From Sphingobacteriales bacterium TSM_CSM (GTDB lineage: Bacteria > Bacteroidota > Bacteroidia > Chitinophagales > UBA2359), in the NCBI GenBank assembly GCA_002212725.1, contig MTCR01000048.1:1-37496 (forward strand): a stretch of 37,496 nt of DNA, given 5' to 3'. Every line of letters starts with the position of its first letter. Positions within the stretch are counted from its first letter, which is position 1. Positions 15,825 to 24,392 of this stretch are shown here, one piece after another. Both the position numbers and the translations under genes were made by a program. A model generated the notes under the pieces. The model was not told the DNA's origin and searched no databases. It saw only the letters and a program-made list of their open reading frames with translations.

Positions 15825-16109
15825 ATGCCAGAACCCGTTTTTTCGCCCGATGGCCGGTACAAGGTTGTGTTTTCCGGCATAGAAATGCGCATGTCGCATT
15901 GGATAGACAGCCCCATGATTATGGAAACAGCAACCAACACCCTGCTCTACACACCGGGCAATAACCTATGGAGCGCCGATACGGTAAAATGGTCGCCCGA
16001 TAGCCGTTATGTGGTAATGCGTATGCGAGAATATCCGGGTACTAAAAAAGGCTTTACCCTTACATTTGATGTGGTAACCGAAACCTGCACCATACTACCC
16101 GATGACTAA
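15825..16109 (+). CDS. Small hypothetical protein with WD40/TolB-like motifs
   Basis: A 94-aa protein from ATG 15825. Two stretches, FSPDGRYKVVFSG and WSPDSRYVVMRM, match the strand-turn motif of TolB/WD40-type beta-propeller blades. Two blades alone cannot close a propeller, so it may oligomerise or form another small beta-sheet protein. There is no signal peptide. An in-frame start at 15627 would add 66 residues crossing the terminator-like hairpin at 15644-15670, so it was not used. It precedes purQ by 92 bp, but purQ has its own promoter box. Function unknown. Confidence 0.7.
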   Translation: MPEPVFSPDGRYKVVFSGIEMRMSHWIDSPMIMETATNTLLYTPGNNLWSADTVKWSPDSRYVVMRMREYPGTKKGFTLTFDVVTETCTILPDD

Positions 16110-16171
16110 GCTACCTCACAAAAAGGCTGCAGAATGGGTGGGTAAATTGTCCTGAGTTCGGGCATTTTCTG

Positions 16172-16179
16172 TAACTTTG
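16172..16179 (+). promoter_or_regulatory. Promoter -7 box for purQ
   Basis: TAACTTTG matches TAnnTTTG, 22 bp before the purQ ATG. Confidence 0.55.
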
Positions 16180-16201
16180 CGCCACCCAATTTAACACCAC
16201 C

Positions 16202-17059
16202 ATGAACGAGGTAAAATCTCTGGTAATTACCGGTTTCGGCATCAACTGCGAAGAAGAAACCAATGCCGCCTACCTGCTGGCCGGCGCACAATCAGAAATA
16301 GTGCATTTAAACGACATTTTGCTCAAAGGTTTTAACATACATGCCTTTGATATTGTGAATTTTCCGGGCGGGTTTTCTTTTGGCGATGATATTTCATCGG
16401 GCAAGGTGCTGGCAAACAAAATCAAGTACAAACAACTGGCATCGGGCACTACGCTCTTGCAGGAGTTATTGCGTTTTCTGGTTTCGGGCAAATATATTTT
16501 TGGCGCTTGCAACGGGTTTCAGGTATTGGTAAAATTAGGGTTGTTGCCCAACATTAACAGCCTTGCCGACCAGGAGGTTACACTTATGCGCAATAATTCG
16601 GGCAAATATGAAGACCGCTGGGTTTATTGCCGCGTTAACCCCGGCGCTAATACGCCTTTTCTAAAAGGTATTGACCGGATTGCGCTGCCCGTAAGACATG
16701 GCGAAGGTAAATTGGTTATTAAAAACGAGGACATAAAACAACAAATTATTGCCCAACACCTCAACTGCCTGAGCTATTGCGACGAACATGGCAACCCAAC
16801 CGATGAGTACCCCAAGAACCCCAACGGCGCCGAACTAAACTGCGCCGGACTTACCAACCCAAGCGGACAGGTGTTTGGCCTAATGCCCCACCCCGAAGCA
16901 TACCTTTCTTTATATAACCACCCCAATTGGGGGCAAATGAAACGGCAAAACCGCCACATTTCTGAAGAAGGCGAAGGGCTTGCCATTTTTAAAAACATTG
17001 TGCAGCATATTCACCGAACCAAAAACACCATAAATATTGCCGGCAGTGCCGCTTCTTAG
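16202..17059 (+). CDS. purQ: Phosphoribosylformylglycinamidine synthase, glutaminase subunit
   Basis: A 285-aa class I glutamine amidotransferase of the PurQ type. Cys103 in FGACNGFQ is the nucleophile, with His230 and Glu232 in MPHPEAY. VNFPGGFSFGDD is the family signature. It releases ammonia from glutamine for the PurL reaction (FGAR to FGAM) in the purine pathway. It is longer than typical PurQ (about 225-230 aa), resembling the C-terminal glutaminase domain of large fused PurL. The window's PurL at 33.4 kb lacks exactly this domain, so the two should work together despite being 16 kb apart. purH follows after 53 bp, probably in the same transcript. Confidence 0.95.
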   Translation: MNEVKSLVITGFGINCEEETNAAYLLAGAQSEIVHLNDILLKGFNIHAFDIVNFPGGFSFGDDISSGKVLANKIKYKQLASGTTLLQELLRFLVSGKYIFGACNGFQVLVKLGLLPNINSLADQEVTLMRNNSGKYEDRWVYCRVNPGANTPFLKGIDRIALPVRHGEGKLVIKNEDIKQQIIAQHLNCLSYCDEHGNPTDEYPKNPNGAELNCAGLTNPSGQVFGLMPHPEAYLSLYNHPNWGQMKRQNRHISEEGEGLAIFKNIVQHIHRTKNTINIAGSAAS

Positions 17060-17112
17060 CAATAGTGTGCCGTTTTTCATTTCTGTCACTTCTTTACCAA
17101 ACCAGTTTCTCC

Positions 17113-18732
17113 ATGCAACTTACCATACGCCGCGCCCTCATCAGTGTTTCAGACAAAACCCACCTGCTGCCATTGGCAAATACCTTAAAATATTGGGGCT
17201 GCGAAATTATATCTACCGGCGGAACCGGTAAAACCCTTCAGGAAGCAGGCATTCACTATACCGATATAAGCCAGGTAACCGGCAACCCCGAAGCTTTTGG
17301 CGGCCGCATGAAAACCATTTCATTCAATATTGAATCGGCTTTACTCTACGACCGCGACCGCGATGCCGATGAAGCCGCCCAACTGGGCATTGCCCCTATT
17401 GATATGGTGGTATGCAACCTCTACCCGTTTCAAGAAGTGCTGGAAGCAGGCGCCGATTTTGATACACTTATCGAAAATATTGACATTGGCGGACCTACCA
17501 TGGTACGGGCAGGCGCAAAAAACTTTAAATCGGTAGCAGTAATTACCGATGTAAACGATTACCCCGATATTATTGCCGAAATGAACGAAAATAACGGCCG
17601 CCTAAGCTACAACACGCGCAAAAAACTCATGCGCAAAGCCTTTAACCACACCGCCGATTACGATGCCCTGATAGCCACTGCCATGGATAAATCAGACGGG
17701 CAACACACATTGCGAATGGCTTTTGGCGGGGGCAAACCCCTGCGCTATGGCGAAAATTCGCATCAACAGGCAATTTTTTACCGCAGCAACAACGCCGCCC
17801 ACTCGCTTTATGATATGAAAGTGCTGCACGGCAAAGAGTTGTCGTTCAACAACATTATGGATATTCATGCTGCCGTAGAATCGGTTCGTGTGCTTAACCC
17901 CAAACGGCAAGGCTGCGCTATTGTAAAACACAACAACCCCTGCGGCTTGTGCGAAAGCAGCAGGCAAACCACCGCCCTGGAGTTAGCCTGGGAAGGCGAT
18001 GCCGTTTCTGCATTCGGGTCAATTATTGCCTTTAACCAACCCTTGCAGCGCGAAACGGTTTCGTTTCTGCAATTAGACAATGCCGATAAAAGCAAACGCA
18101 AATTTGTAGAAGTAATTATTGCCCCGCAAATAGAACCCGATGCGCTGCAATATCTGCAACAACACAAAGATTTGCGCGTAATTGAACTGGATATTGCCGC
18201 ACAACCGGCACCGCAAGACCTGCGTTTTTTGGGCGGCTCTTTGCTGGTACAAGATACCGACCTGGCGCTGTTCTCTAAATTTGAAGTGGTAACTGCAAAA
18301 CAACCCAACATGCCCGAATTGGAGTCGTTGGCAGCTTTCGGGTTAAAGGCAATCAGTAATATTAAATCAAATTCCATTGCACTGGTTCGCGAAGAAAACG
18401 GCAATTTTCAGCTATTGGGCATGGGTGCGGGGCAACCTAACCGGCTGGTTTCTACCCGCCTTGCCATAGAAAAAGCTGCCGAAAACCTGCTCAGAACCTA
18501 TACCGGCCATGTAAACGATGCCGATACCTACATTAAATCGGTTGTTGGGCAATGTGTTCTTGTTTCCGATGCCTTTTTTCCGTTTGAAGATAATGTAGAA
18601 CTTGCCGCCATGCACGGGGTAAAAACCATTATTCAGCCCGGCGGCTCTATACGCGATAAGCAGGTGATTGCCAAATGCAACGAACTGGGCATTGCCATGC
18701 TGTTTACCGGATTGCGGCATTTTAAACATTAA
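17113..18732 (+). CDS. purH: Bifunctional AICAR transformylase / IMP cyclohydrolase
   Basis: A 539-aa PurH from ATG 17113 (MQLTIRRALISVSDKT, the canonical opening); a GTG start at 17065 adds a non-conserved leader. The N-terminal MGS-like cyclohydrolase domain carries STGGTGKTL, GGRMKT and NIDIGGPTMVRAGAKN. The C-terminal transformylase domain carries LRYGENSHQ and KHNNPCG. It catalyses the last two steps to IMP, using 10-formyl-tetrahydrofolate supplied by FolD. It sits directly behind purQ. It is slightly longer than the common 510-530 aa. Downstream, on the opposite strand, lies a pseudouridine synthase gene, with a palindromic hairpin between them. Confidence 0.98.
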   Translation: MQLTIRRALISVSDKTHLLPLANTLKYWGCEIISTGGTGKTLQEAGIHYTDISQVTGNPEAFGGRMKTISFNIESALLYDRDRDADEAAQLGIAPIDMVVCNLYPFQEVLEAGADFDTLIENIDIGGPTMVRAGAKNFKSVAVITDVNDYPDIIAEMNENNGRLSYNTRKKLMRKAFNHTADYDALIATAMDKSDGQHTLRMAFGGGKPLRYGENSHQQAIFYRSNNAAHSLYDMKVLHGKELSFNNIMDIHAAVESVRVLNPKRQGCAIVKHNNPCGLCESSRQTTALELAWEGDAVSAFGSIIAFNQPLQRETVSFLQLDNADKSKRKFVEVIIAPQIEPDALQYLQQHKDLRVIELDIAAQPAPQDLRFLGGSLLVQDTDLALFSKFEVVTAKQPNMPELESLAAFGLKAISNIKSNSIALVREENGNFQLLGMGAGQPNRLVSTRLAIEKAAENLLRTYTGHVNDADTYIKSVVGQCVLVSDAFFPFEDNVELAAMHGVKTIIQPGGSIRDKQVIAKCNELGIAMLFTGLRHFKH

Positions 18733-18764
18733 AACATGGGATGTCTCGGAGACATCCTATGTTT
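18732..18764. repeat. Palindromic hairpin after purH
   Basis: GGATGTCTC (18739-18747) and GAGACATCC (18749-18757) are perfect inverted arms, extended outward by AAACAT/ATGTTT with one mismatch. There is no T-run, so it looks more like an intergenic repeat than a classical terminator. The next 150 bp (to 18919) holds only a low-complexity basic open frame judged non-genic. Confidence 0.65.
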
Positions 18765-18919
18765 ACTGCCTTTGAAACATTCTTTGTTTATTACAGGCAT
18801 TGTCATTGGGTAATATGTTACATCAGCAATTGCGGTCTTTGCGGTAAAGAAGTTAAACGCAAGGTGCGCAAAGCGTTTCGCAAAGGGCGCATTAGATGCT
18901 TTAAACACATATTTAATTT

Positions 18920-19630
18920 TTAATTTACATTTAACTCCCACCCCATTTTTTGGCAAATTTGCGCAAAAGGCGGCAGCAAAGGCGCCTGAATTTGCACCGG
19001 TTCATGGGTAAAAGGATGTATAAACTCCAGTCTCAGGGCATGTAACAGCAGCGCCGTACAACCAAGTTCATCGCGGAAAAAATGGTTGTGCCGGTAATCA
19101 CCATGTTTCAGGTCGTTAATTACCGGGTGGCTGATGCGGTTAAAATGCCGCCTTATCTGGTGCATACGGCCGGTTTGCGGTTGTACGGCTACCAGAGAAT
19201 AACGGGCGGTTGGGTAAGGCCCCACGGCAAAAGGCAACTCTGCCGTTGCCAACCGATGGTACAGGGTTATTGCCTGCCGGGCGGGCAGGTTGCTGTTGCC
19301 CTGCTCCAAGGGCATGTCAATAGTATCGTTTTCGGGGGTAAAACCCCTTACAATGGCAAGGTAATGTTTTTTTACCTGTCTGTTTTCAAAACAGGCGCTC
19401 AGCAAGGCATGTGCCTTGGGCAAAAAGGCAAAAACCAATACGCCGGAGGTTCCCCTGTCTAAACGGTGTGCGGGGTACACCTGCCTGCCGGTTTGATTTC
19501 GCACCATTTGCAGGGCAAATTCGGTAGCATCGGCGGCAATTCGGGTTTTGTGCACCAGCAACCCGTTTGGTTTGTTTACCGCAATATAAAAATCATCGCA
19601 AAACAACACAGGCAAGGACATGGCTTGCAT
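18920..19630 (-). CDS. truC: RluA-family pseudouridine synthase, TruC-like
   Basis: A 236-aa (from ATG 19630) pseudouridine synthase. The catalytic motif HRLDRGTSG places Asp58 as nucleophile. ARYSLVAVQPQTGRMHQIRRH and the C-terminal LLLHALRLEF are the other RluA-family blocks. There is no N-terminal S4 RNA-binding domain. The short length and NKPNGLLVHKTRI opening fit TruC, which modifies U65 of tRNA, better than RluA/C/D, but assignment within the family is uncertain. ATG 19621 is an equally possible start. It acts on RNA in the cytoplasm. The preceding gene ends in a terminator, so it is probably transcribed alone. Confidence 0.85.
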   Translation of the reverse strand: MQAMSLPVLFCDDFYIAVNKPNGLLVHKTRIAADATEFALQMVRNQTGRQVYPAHRLDRGTSGVLVFAFLPKAHALLSACFENRQVKKHYLAIVRGFTPENDTIDMPLEQGNSNLPARQAITLYHRLATAELPFAVGPYPTARYSLVAVQPQTGRMHQIRRHFNRISHPVINDLKHGDYRHNHFFRDELGCTALLLHALRLEFIHPFTHEPVQIQAPLLPPFAQICQKMGWELNVN

Positions 19631-19651
19631 TTTGGGGTAAATGAAAACAAA

Positions 19652-19684
19652 ACCGGCTTGCACTGCCAATGTATGCAAGCCGGT
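19652..19684 (-). terminator. Terminator after PKD-repeat gene
   Basis: ACCGGCTTGCA (19652-19662) and TGCAAGCCGGT (19674-19684) form an 11-bp perfect stem. On the minus strand it is followed by TTTTGTTTTC. Confidence 0.8.
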
Positions 19685-19721
19685 AATGATTGGTTACACG
19701 GTTGTTTAGTAACCTGTACTT

Positions 19722-20807
19722 TTAGTTATTGGTTTCGGTAACCGATACCGTACCGGTGGTTCCGCTGTTCCACTCTACTACAATGCTGTTGGTTCCCTGT
19801 CCCGAAATAATGGTGCCGTTTGCCGATACGGTCCAGCTATAGGTGTTGCCGGAGGTAAACGGTACGGTATAGGTTTGCTGTACAGTGGCACAGGCATCGG
19901 CAACTCCGTTAATAGCAGGTGCAGGGGTTGTTTCAACCGTTACGTTCAAAGTGCGCGAAGTGCCGTTTCCGCAGGTATTGGAAGGAACAACGGTAAGCAC
20001 ATAACTGCCCGCAGTAGTCCAGTCAACTGAAGCGGTGTTGCCCGAAGGCGTAACCGAGCCGCCGCCCGAAACAGACCATGTATAAGTTACCCCGCCTACA
20101 TTGGTAACGCTGTAGCTTGCCGCCACATCATCGGTACAGGAAAATGCAGTACCGGTAATGGTGGAAGGCTGTGACGGAACAGTATTTACCGTTACCGCCG
20201 AACTTCGCAAAGTACCGTTGCCGCAAGCGTTGGAGGGGGTAACCGACAGCGTTTGCGCACCGGAGCCGGTCCAGTTAATACTAACCGAGTTGGTTCCCTG
20301 TCCCGATGTAATGGTTCCGCCGGTAACCGACCAGTTGTAGGTTACGCCCGACACAGAGGTTACAGAATAGGAGGCGCTGCCAATACAGGGAGCCAGATTG
20401 CCCGAAATCAGGCTGGGCTGTGCCGGAACAGTACCTACCGTTACCGACAAGGTTCTTGCCGTACCACTGCCGCAGGTGTTTGAAGGAGTAACGGTAAGTG
20501 TTTGTGCGCCGGTACCGGTCCAGTTAACACTTACCGAGTTGGTTCCCTGCCCCGATGCAACCGTGCCGCCGGTAACGGTCCAGTTGTAGCTAACACCGCT
20601 TGTGTTGGTTACCGAGTACGTCTGTGTTTCAAGACATGGGCCGGCAACCCCCGTAATGGTGCCGGGTTGCGCCGGAACACTGCCAATGTTTACGGTAAAC
20701 GTGGCAGTACCCGTACATGATTGGGCGTTTACATCAGTTGTACTCACGGCAAAACCCCATACCACAAGCAACATAAACAAAATGCCGGGAAGGACCTTTC
20801 TTTTCAT
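19722..20807 (-). CDS. Secreted PKD-like tandem-repeat protein
   Basis: A 361-aa protein from ATG 20807 with a signal peptide ending near VNAQ. The rest is about four PKD-like repeats with an 83-residue period. Each begins around VPAQPxxIxG, contains YNWxVTGGT and GQGTNSVxVNWTG, and carries two cysteines likely paired within the repeat. Neighbouring copies are very alike in DNA (249-bp spacing), so recombination could change copy number. The chain ends at SVTETNN without a recognisable type IX sorting domain or catalytic domain, so it is either a small surface adhesin or a shortened relative of larger ones. It lies 12 bp behind the Pro/Glu-repeat gene and is probably co-transcribed. Confidence 0.83.
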   Translation of the reverse strand: MKRKVLPGILFMLLVVWGFAVSTTDVNAQSCTGTATFTVNIGSVPAQPGTITGVAGPCLETQTYSVTNTSGVSYNWTVTGGTVASGQGTNSVSVNWTGTGAQTLTVTPSNTCGSGTARTLSVTVGTVPAQPSLISGNLAPCIGSASYSVTSVSGVTYNWSVTGGTITSGQGTNSVSINWTGSGAQTLSVTPSNACGNGTLRSSAVTVNTVPSQPSTITGTAFSCTDDVAASYSVTNVGGVTYTWSVSGGGSVTPSGNTASVDWTTAGSYVLTVVPSNTCGNGTSRTLNVTVETTPAPAINGVADACATVQQTYTVPFTSGNTYSWTVSANGTIISGQGTNSIVVEWNSGTTGTVSVTETNN

Positions 20808-20819
20808 GAGCAAAGTTTT

Positions 20820-21827
20820 TTAGTTATAGGCATCGAGAAATTTATGCTTAATCATGTCCAAAAATTCGCGCACTTTGGGGTCATGGTCGTCCCATTTATA
20901 ATCGTAGCGCAGGTTCAGGTTTACATAGGTAAGGGCTTCAATATAACCTTTGGCATTGGCCAGGTCGTCAATTGCAATATTGTAGGCTTCTTCGTCGCCG
21001 CCAAAGAGGTGGTTAATATAGTCTAAGCGTTGGCTATGTCCTATGGCAAATTCCGTTGCCCCCGATTTGGTGGCAAATTTATCAGCCACAGTTACTTCTT
21101 TTTGCTTATTGCCCAAAACGTCGTTTAACTCCATGGCAACGGTTTCCTGATCAGCATCATCCTCTTCTTCCTCCTGTTTGAGGAGGTTAGCTTTTTGAAA
21201 ATCGGTAAGAATTTGCGTTTTAACCGATCCTTCATCATCCATAATTACCTCTTCTTCTACCTCTTCCTGCACTTTTTGGGTTAACATGTTACCCAAATCC
21301 TGGGCAAAAGACTGGTCAATTTGCCCCGTTGGCACTATATCTTCAAGAATTTGCTCCTGCAGCACAATAACCGGTTCAGGCTCGGGTTCGGGGAGCGGCA
21401 CTACCACCGGTTCGGGTTCGGGAATAACCACCGGCTCAGGTTCAGGCTCGGGAATAATAACCGGCTCAGGCTCGGGAACAATAACCGGTTCGGGTTCGGG
21501 AATAATAACCGATTCGGGTTCGGGAATAATAACCGATTCGGGTTCGGGCAAATCAATGATTTCGGGTTCGGGAAGGGGTTCATTCATTACTTTTTCCTTT
21601 ACCACCTGTTCCCGTTTTTGGAGCGGATGCTCTTCGGCAATCAAAGGTGCATCTTGTTTTAAAGTAAGTTCCACTTCTACCAACCCGTCATAGAGTTCGG
21701 TAACGTATTTTTTGAGCAGGGCCAGTTCCAGTTTTTGCATATTTTCCTCTCGCTTGCGAATGTTGCGGTAGAGGTAATTGATTTTTTCAATGGTAACTGC
21801 CAAACGGTTAACCAATTTTTTGTCCAT
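20820..21827 (-). CDS. Bacteroidota hypothetical protein with (P-E)n repeat linker
   Basis: A 335-aa protein without signal peptide. Residues 1-60 are a predicted coiled coil rich in Lys/Arg/Glu. Residues about 80-157 are a proline/glutamate linker built from an 8-residue repeat around IIPEPEPV (encoded by 21357-21590). Then comes an acidic stretch. The last roughly 85 residues form a compact helical domain ([23 protein letters not shown]...[15 protein letters not shown]) seen at the end of many Bacteroidota hypothetical proteins. It is probably a cytoplasmic scaffold or periplasm-reaching spacer. Function is unknown. A TACTTTTG box about 63 bp upstream fits the promoter, and the PKD-repeat gene follows after 12 bp. 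Confidence 0.8.
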   Translation of the reverse strand: MDKKLVNRLAVTIEKINYLYRNIRKREENMQKLELALLKKYVTELYDGLVEVELTLKQDAPLIAEEHPLQKREQVVKEKVMNEPLPEPEIIDLPEPESVIIPEPESVIIPEPEPVIVPEPEPVIIPEPEPEPVVIPEPEPVVVPLPEPEPEPVIVLQEQILEDIVPTGQIDQSFAQDLGNMLTQKVQEEVEEEVIMDDEGSVKTQILTDFQKANLLKQEEEEDDADQETVAMELNDVLGNKQKEVTVADKFATKSGATEFAIGHSQRLDYINHLFGGDEEAYNIAIDDLANAKGYIEALTYVNLNLRYDYKWDDHDPKVREFLDMIKHKFLDAYN

Positions 21828-21889
21828 ATAAATTAATTTTAAAAAATATTTAGTAATTTTAATGGCTTGTTTTTGCCCTTACGTATTTG

Positions 21890-21897
21890 CAAAAGTA
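21890..21897 (-). promoter_or_regulatory. Promoter -7 box for Pro/Glu-repeat gene
   Basis: Minus-strand TACTTTTG matches TAnnTTTG, about 63 bp before the ATG at 21827. Confidence 0.5.
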
Positions 21898-22069
21898 TTT
21901 TTTATATTGCACAAAAACACTAATTCTGGCAAAACAAGCCCTTATTTTTACAATTACATGAGTTAAAAGGGTATGATTTGGGGTATTTTTTACAAAAATA
22001 AGGCTTTATTTACAAGATTTGGTATAAAAGTAGTAATTTTAGCGGTGAAACAAGAGGTAACCGAAAAAA

Positions 22070-22636
22070 ATGTTTTTAGAACCACAGGTAAAAAAAGGGT
22101 GGATAGAGGTAATATGCGGCTCTATGTTTTCGGGTAAAACCGAGGAACTTATCCGGCGGCTTCGCCGGGCAGCCATTGCCAACCAGAGGGTGGTTATTTG
22201 CAAACCGGCCTTAGATACCCGTTATGACATCAGCAATATTGTTTCGCATGATGCCAGTATGCTGCAATCTGTTCCCATAGCACACTCGTCTGAAATACTG
22301 GAACTTGCTGCCACAACAGGTGCCGAAGTTGTTGGCATTGATGAGGTGCAGTTTTTTGATGAACAGTTGCCGCAGGTGTGTGAGCAATTGGCCTTGCAGG
22401 GCATAAGGGTAATTTTGGCCGGGCTTGATATGGATTACCTTGGCAAACCGTTTGGCACCATGCCTTATTTGCTATCGGTAGCAGAGTATATTACCAAACT
22501 TCATGCCATTTGCATGGTATGCGGCAATTTGGCCAGCCACTCGTACCGCAAAGAAGCCAATGAAGAGCAGGTTTTGCTGGGCGCCAAAGATTTGTACGAA
22601 CCGCGGTGCCGCATTTGCTACCATCAGCACGAATAA
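22070..22636 (+). CDS. tdk: Thymidine kinase (type II)
   Basis: A 188-aa thymidine kinase of normal bacterial length. The P-loop GSMFSGKT lies at 17-24, the catalytic-base region GIDEVQFF has Glu92, and the lasso/substrate region is GLDMDYLGKPFG. Zinc-binding pairs are CMVC and CRIC near the C-terminus. It salvages thymidine to dTMP using ATP in the cytoplasm. It is convergent with the kinase-like gene at 22639; the two stop codons are separated by 2 bp, leaving no room for a terminator. The 240-bp AT-rich upstream gap shows no clean -7/-33 pair. Confidence 0.98.
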   Translation: MFLEPQVKKGWIEVICGSMFSGKTEELIRRLRRAAIANQRVVICKPALDTRYDISNIVSHDASMLQSVPIAHSSEILELAATTGAEVVGIDEVQFFDEQLPQVCEQLALQGIRVILAGLDMDYLGKPFGTMPYLLSVAEYITKLHAICMVCGNLASHSYRKEANEEQVLLGAKDLYEPRCRICYHQHE

Positions 22637-22638
22637 TT

Positions 22639-24381
22639 TTATGCATTGAGGTTGAGCAGGTATAACTGCCCCGATGCGGTAAGGCAAACCAAACCGGCAT
22701 TGGTAAGGTGCAATTCATCATGGTCGGTAAGGCAGGTACAATCTGTTTGTTGCAGTACTGCCCCGTCTTCGGTACGGCGAATGAGCAGTTGGTTATCGGC
22801 CGGTTCAAAAATAATGCCCTGGTGGTTGTCTGTCTGGCGGAGGGCAAATTTTTTCACCAACCCGTTATGGTGGGGCAAGTTTGACAAGGGGCGAACTTGC
22901 AGGTTGTGTATGCCAAAATAAGCTGTTTGCAGGGCGGTTTCGCCGTTGGCATTGCCCGATTTCCAGAGCATTATGCCTATATTCTGTTGCATGTAGAGGT
23001 TGTGCAGTGCAAAATTGCATCCGGCAGCAGACAAAAATTGCCCCGAAGGGTAGAAAACAAACAATTTACCGCCCGTATTTTGCCACATGGCCCCGTTTGC
23101 CACTGTAATTCCCGGGCCAAACACCGGCGTTTGCATGGATTGCAGGCAGTTGCCGTTTGTATTATCTAACCAAATGGTTTTCAGCAGACTGTCTTCTACC
23201 ACAGCCAGCAGGTTGTTGTATTGCATAAACCGGTAGCCGGCTTGCAGTGTAATGTTATGTACCGGTTGCAGGTTTCCATCGGGTAAAAGGAGGTAAAGCA
23301 GGTTGTTTTTTTCGGCAACAATATTGTTATGTCCGGCAAAAAGTCTTCGGGCAATATGGCGCGGGTAAGCAGCCTGCAAAACGGCAACACCCTTCCGGCT
23401 CATGTCATACAATACAAAGCGGGTATTGGTGGTAACAAGCAGCCGGTTTGACAGGCAAAACAGGTCTTCAATAAATTCATTACCGGCGGGCTGTAAAATG
23501 GTTTGTATTTGCAGGGCGCTTTTGGGCATTAGCACCGGCTGAAACGTTTGAACAGGCGCCGACTGCCGGGTAACCTGTGCAAGGTTGTGCAATTGCAAAG
23601 GAGTTCTTGCTGCATACATAAAAATGGCTTCAAATTGTTTTTGTAACGCATTATCGGTTACGGGTTGGTAGCATTTGGGCAAAACAAGCTGTTTATCGGG
23701 AGCAAAAAGCGGCAGTTGTTGAATCATGCGGTCTTTGAGGGTGTTAAATTGGGGGTGAGTGCCTTTGTATGGATGCACATACGTGAGCAACTGAAAAATG
23801 AGTACGGCCAAGGCAAAGTAATCGCTTTGCCGGCTTACTCCACCCCCGAAGTAATAATCTCTTATTTCGTTGAGCAGGGTTCCCGAATGCGGTTTTACCG
23901 GGGTTTCGTAAGAGTCAACGTCTATAAACTTAACTTCATCTTGCGGGTTTACCAGAATGTTCAGCGCGCTCAAATCACCAATTATCAGTCCGTGGTTATG
24001 GGCATGCGCTACGGCTTGTGCTATTTGCGAAGCTATATGCAGTTTGCGGGTATAGGTTATGCCGTTTTTGCGGCAATAAGGTTCACTGAACAAGGCATTC
24101 AGCGGTTCAAAACCTGCAGGCAACAAGGGCATGGTAAAACCCAGTACGTTTCCGCCGGGTTTGTCAAAGAGCAAGGCGCGGGGTTTTACAAAAACAGATT
24201 CGTTTAAAACAGACAACGCCTGTAATTGCTGCGGAGTAATGGCCTGCTGTTTATTGAAATATATTTTTGCCACCATGCCGGGAAGTTCCTGAAGTAAAAT
24301 AATACGCCCCTCTCCTCCCCTGTTCAGCTCGGCATGGTCGTTCAATACAACCTGCATTCCGCTTTCAGTATATGCTTTCAT
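22639..24381 (-). CDS. Protein kinase of a TerY-P-like triad with C-terminal beta-propeller-like region
   Basis: A 580-aa protein. The N-terminal about 270 residues form a eukaryotic-type kinase fold: Gly loop GGEGRI at 22-27, Lys39 (VAKIYF), HGLIIGDLSALN with catalytic Asp136 and Asn141, and DVD at 154-156 in place of DFG. Asp187 in SDYFALAVLIFQLL is the F-helix anchor. From about 290 to the end is a series of strand-turn repeats (LLVTTNTRFVLYD, LLYLLLPDG, LYLLNLNA), reading like a beta-propeller sensor. It is the last gene of a minus-strand set, 11 bp after the PP2C gene. The vWA-PP2C-kinase arrangement is known as the TerY-P triad, linked by earlier genome surveys to Ter-type stress and defence signalling. 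Confidence 0.85.
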   Translation of the reverse strand: MKAYTESGMQVVLNDHAELNRGGEGRIILLQELPGMVAKIYFNKQQAITPQQLQALSVLNESVFVKPRALLFDKPGGNVLGFTMPLLPAGFEPLNALFSEPYCRKNGITYTRKLHIASQIAQAVAHAHNHGLIIGDLSALNILVNPQDEVKFIDVDSYETPVKPHSGTLLNEIRDYYFGGGVSRQSDYFALAVLIFQLLTYVHPYKGTHPQFNTLKDRMIQQLPLFAPDKQLVLPKCYQPVTDNALQKQFEAIFMYAARTPLQLHNLAQVTRQSAPVQTFQPVLMPKSALQIQTILQPAGNEFIEDLFCLSNRLLVTTNTRFVLYDMSRKGVAVLQAAYPRHIARRLFAGHNNIVAEKNNLLYLLLPDGNLQPVHNITLQAGYRFMQYNNLLAVVEDSLLKTIWLDNTNGNCLQSMQTPVFGPGITVANGAMWQNTGGKLFVFYPSGQFLSAAGCNFALHNLYMQQNIGIMLWKSGNANGETALQTAYFGIHNLQVRPLSNLPHHNGLVKKFALRQTDNHQGIIFEPADNQLLIRRTEDGAVLQQTDCTCLTDHDELHLTNAGLVCLTASGQLYLLNLNA

Positions 24382-24392
24382 GGCTGGTTTTA

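Noticed and set aside
18741..18923. 60-aa basic open frame between purH and the pseudouridine synthase gene
   Set aside because: It begins inside a palindromic hairpin and its Lys/Arg stretch comes from low-complexity AAAG/GCGC-type intergenic sequence.
19722..21590. CRISPR array suggested by regularly repeated DNA
   Set aside because: Repeats are in-frame coding modules (83 aa and about 8 aa) without unique spacers; no cas genes.
21286..21693. Gly/Ser-repeat open frame antisense to the Pro/Glu-repeat gene
   Set aside because: Direct consequence of the repeated codons on the other strand; no independent features.
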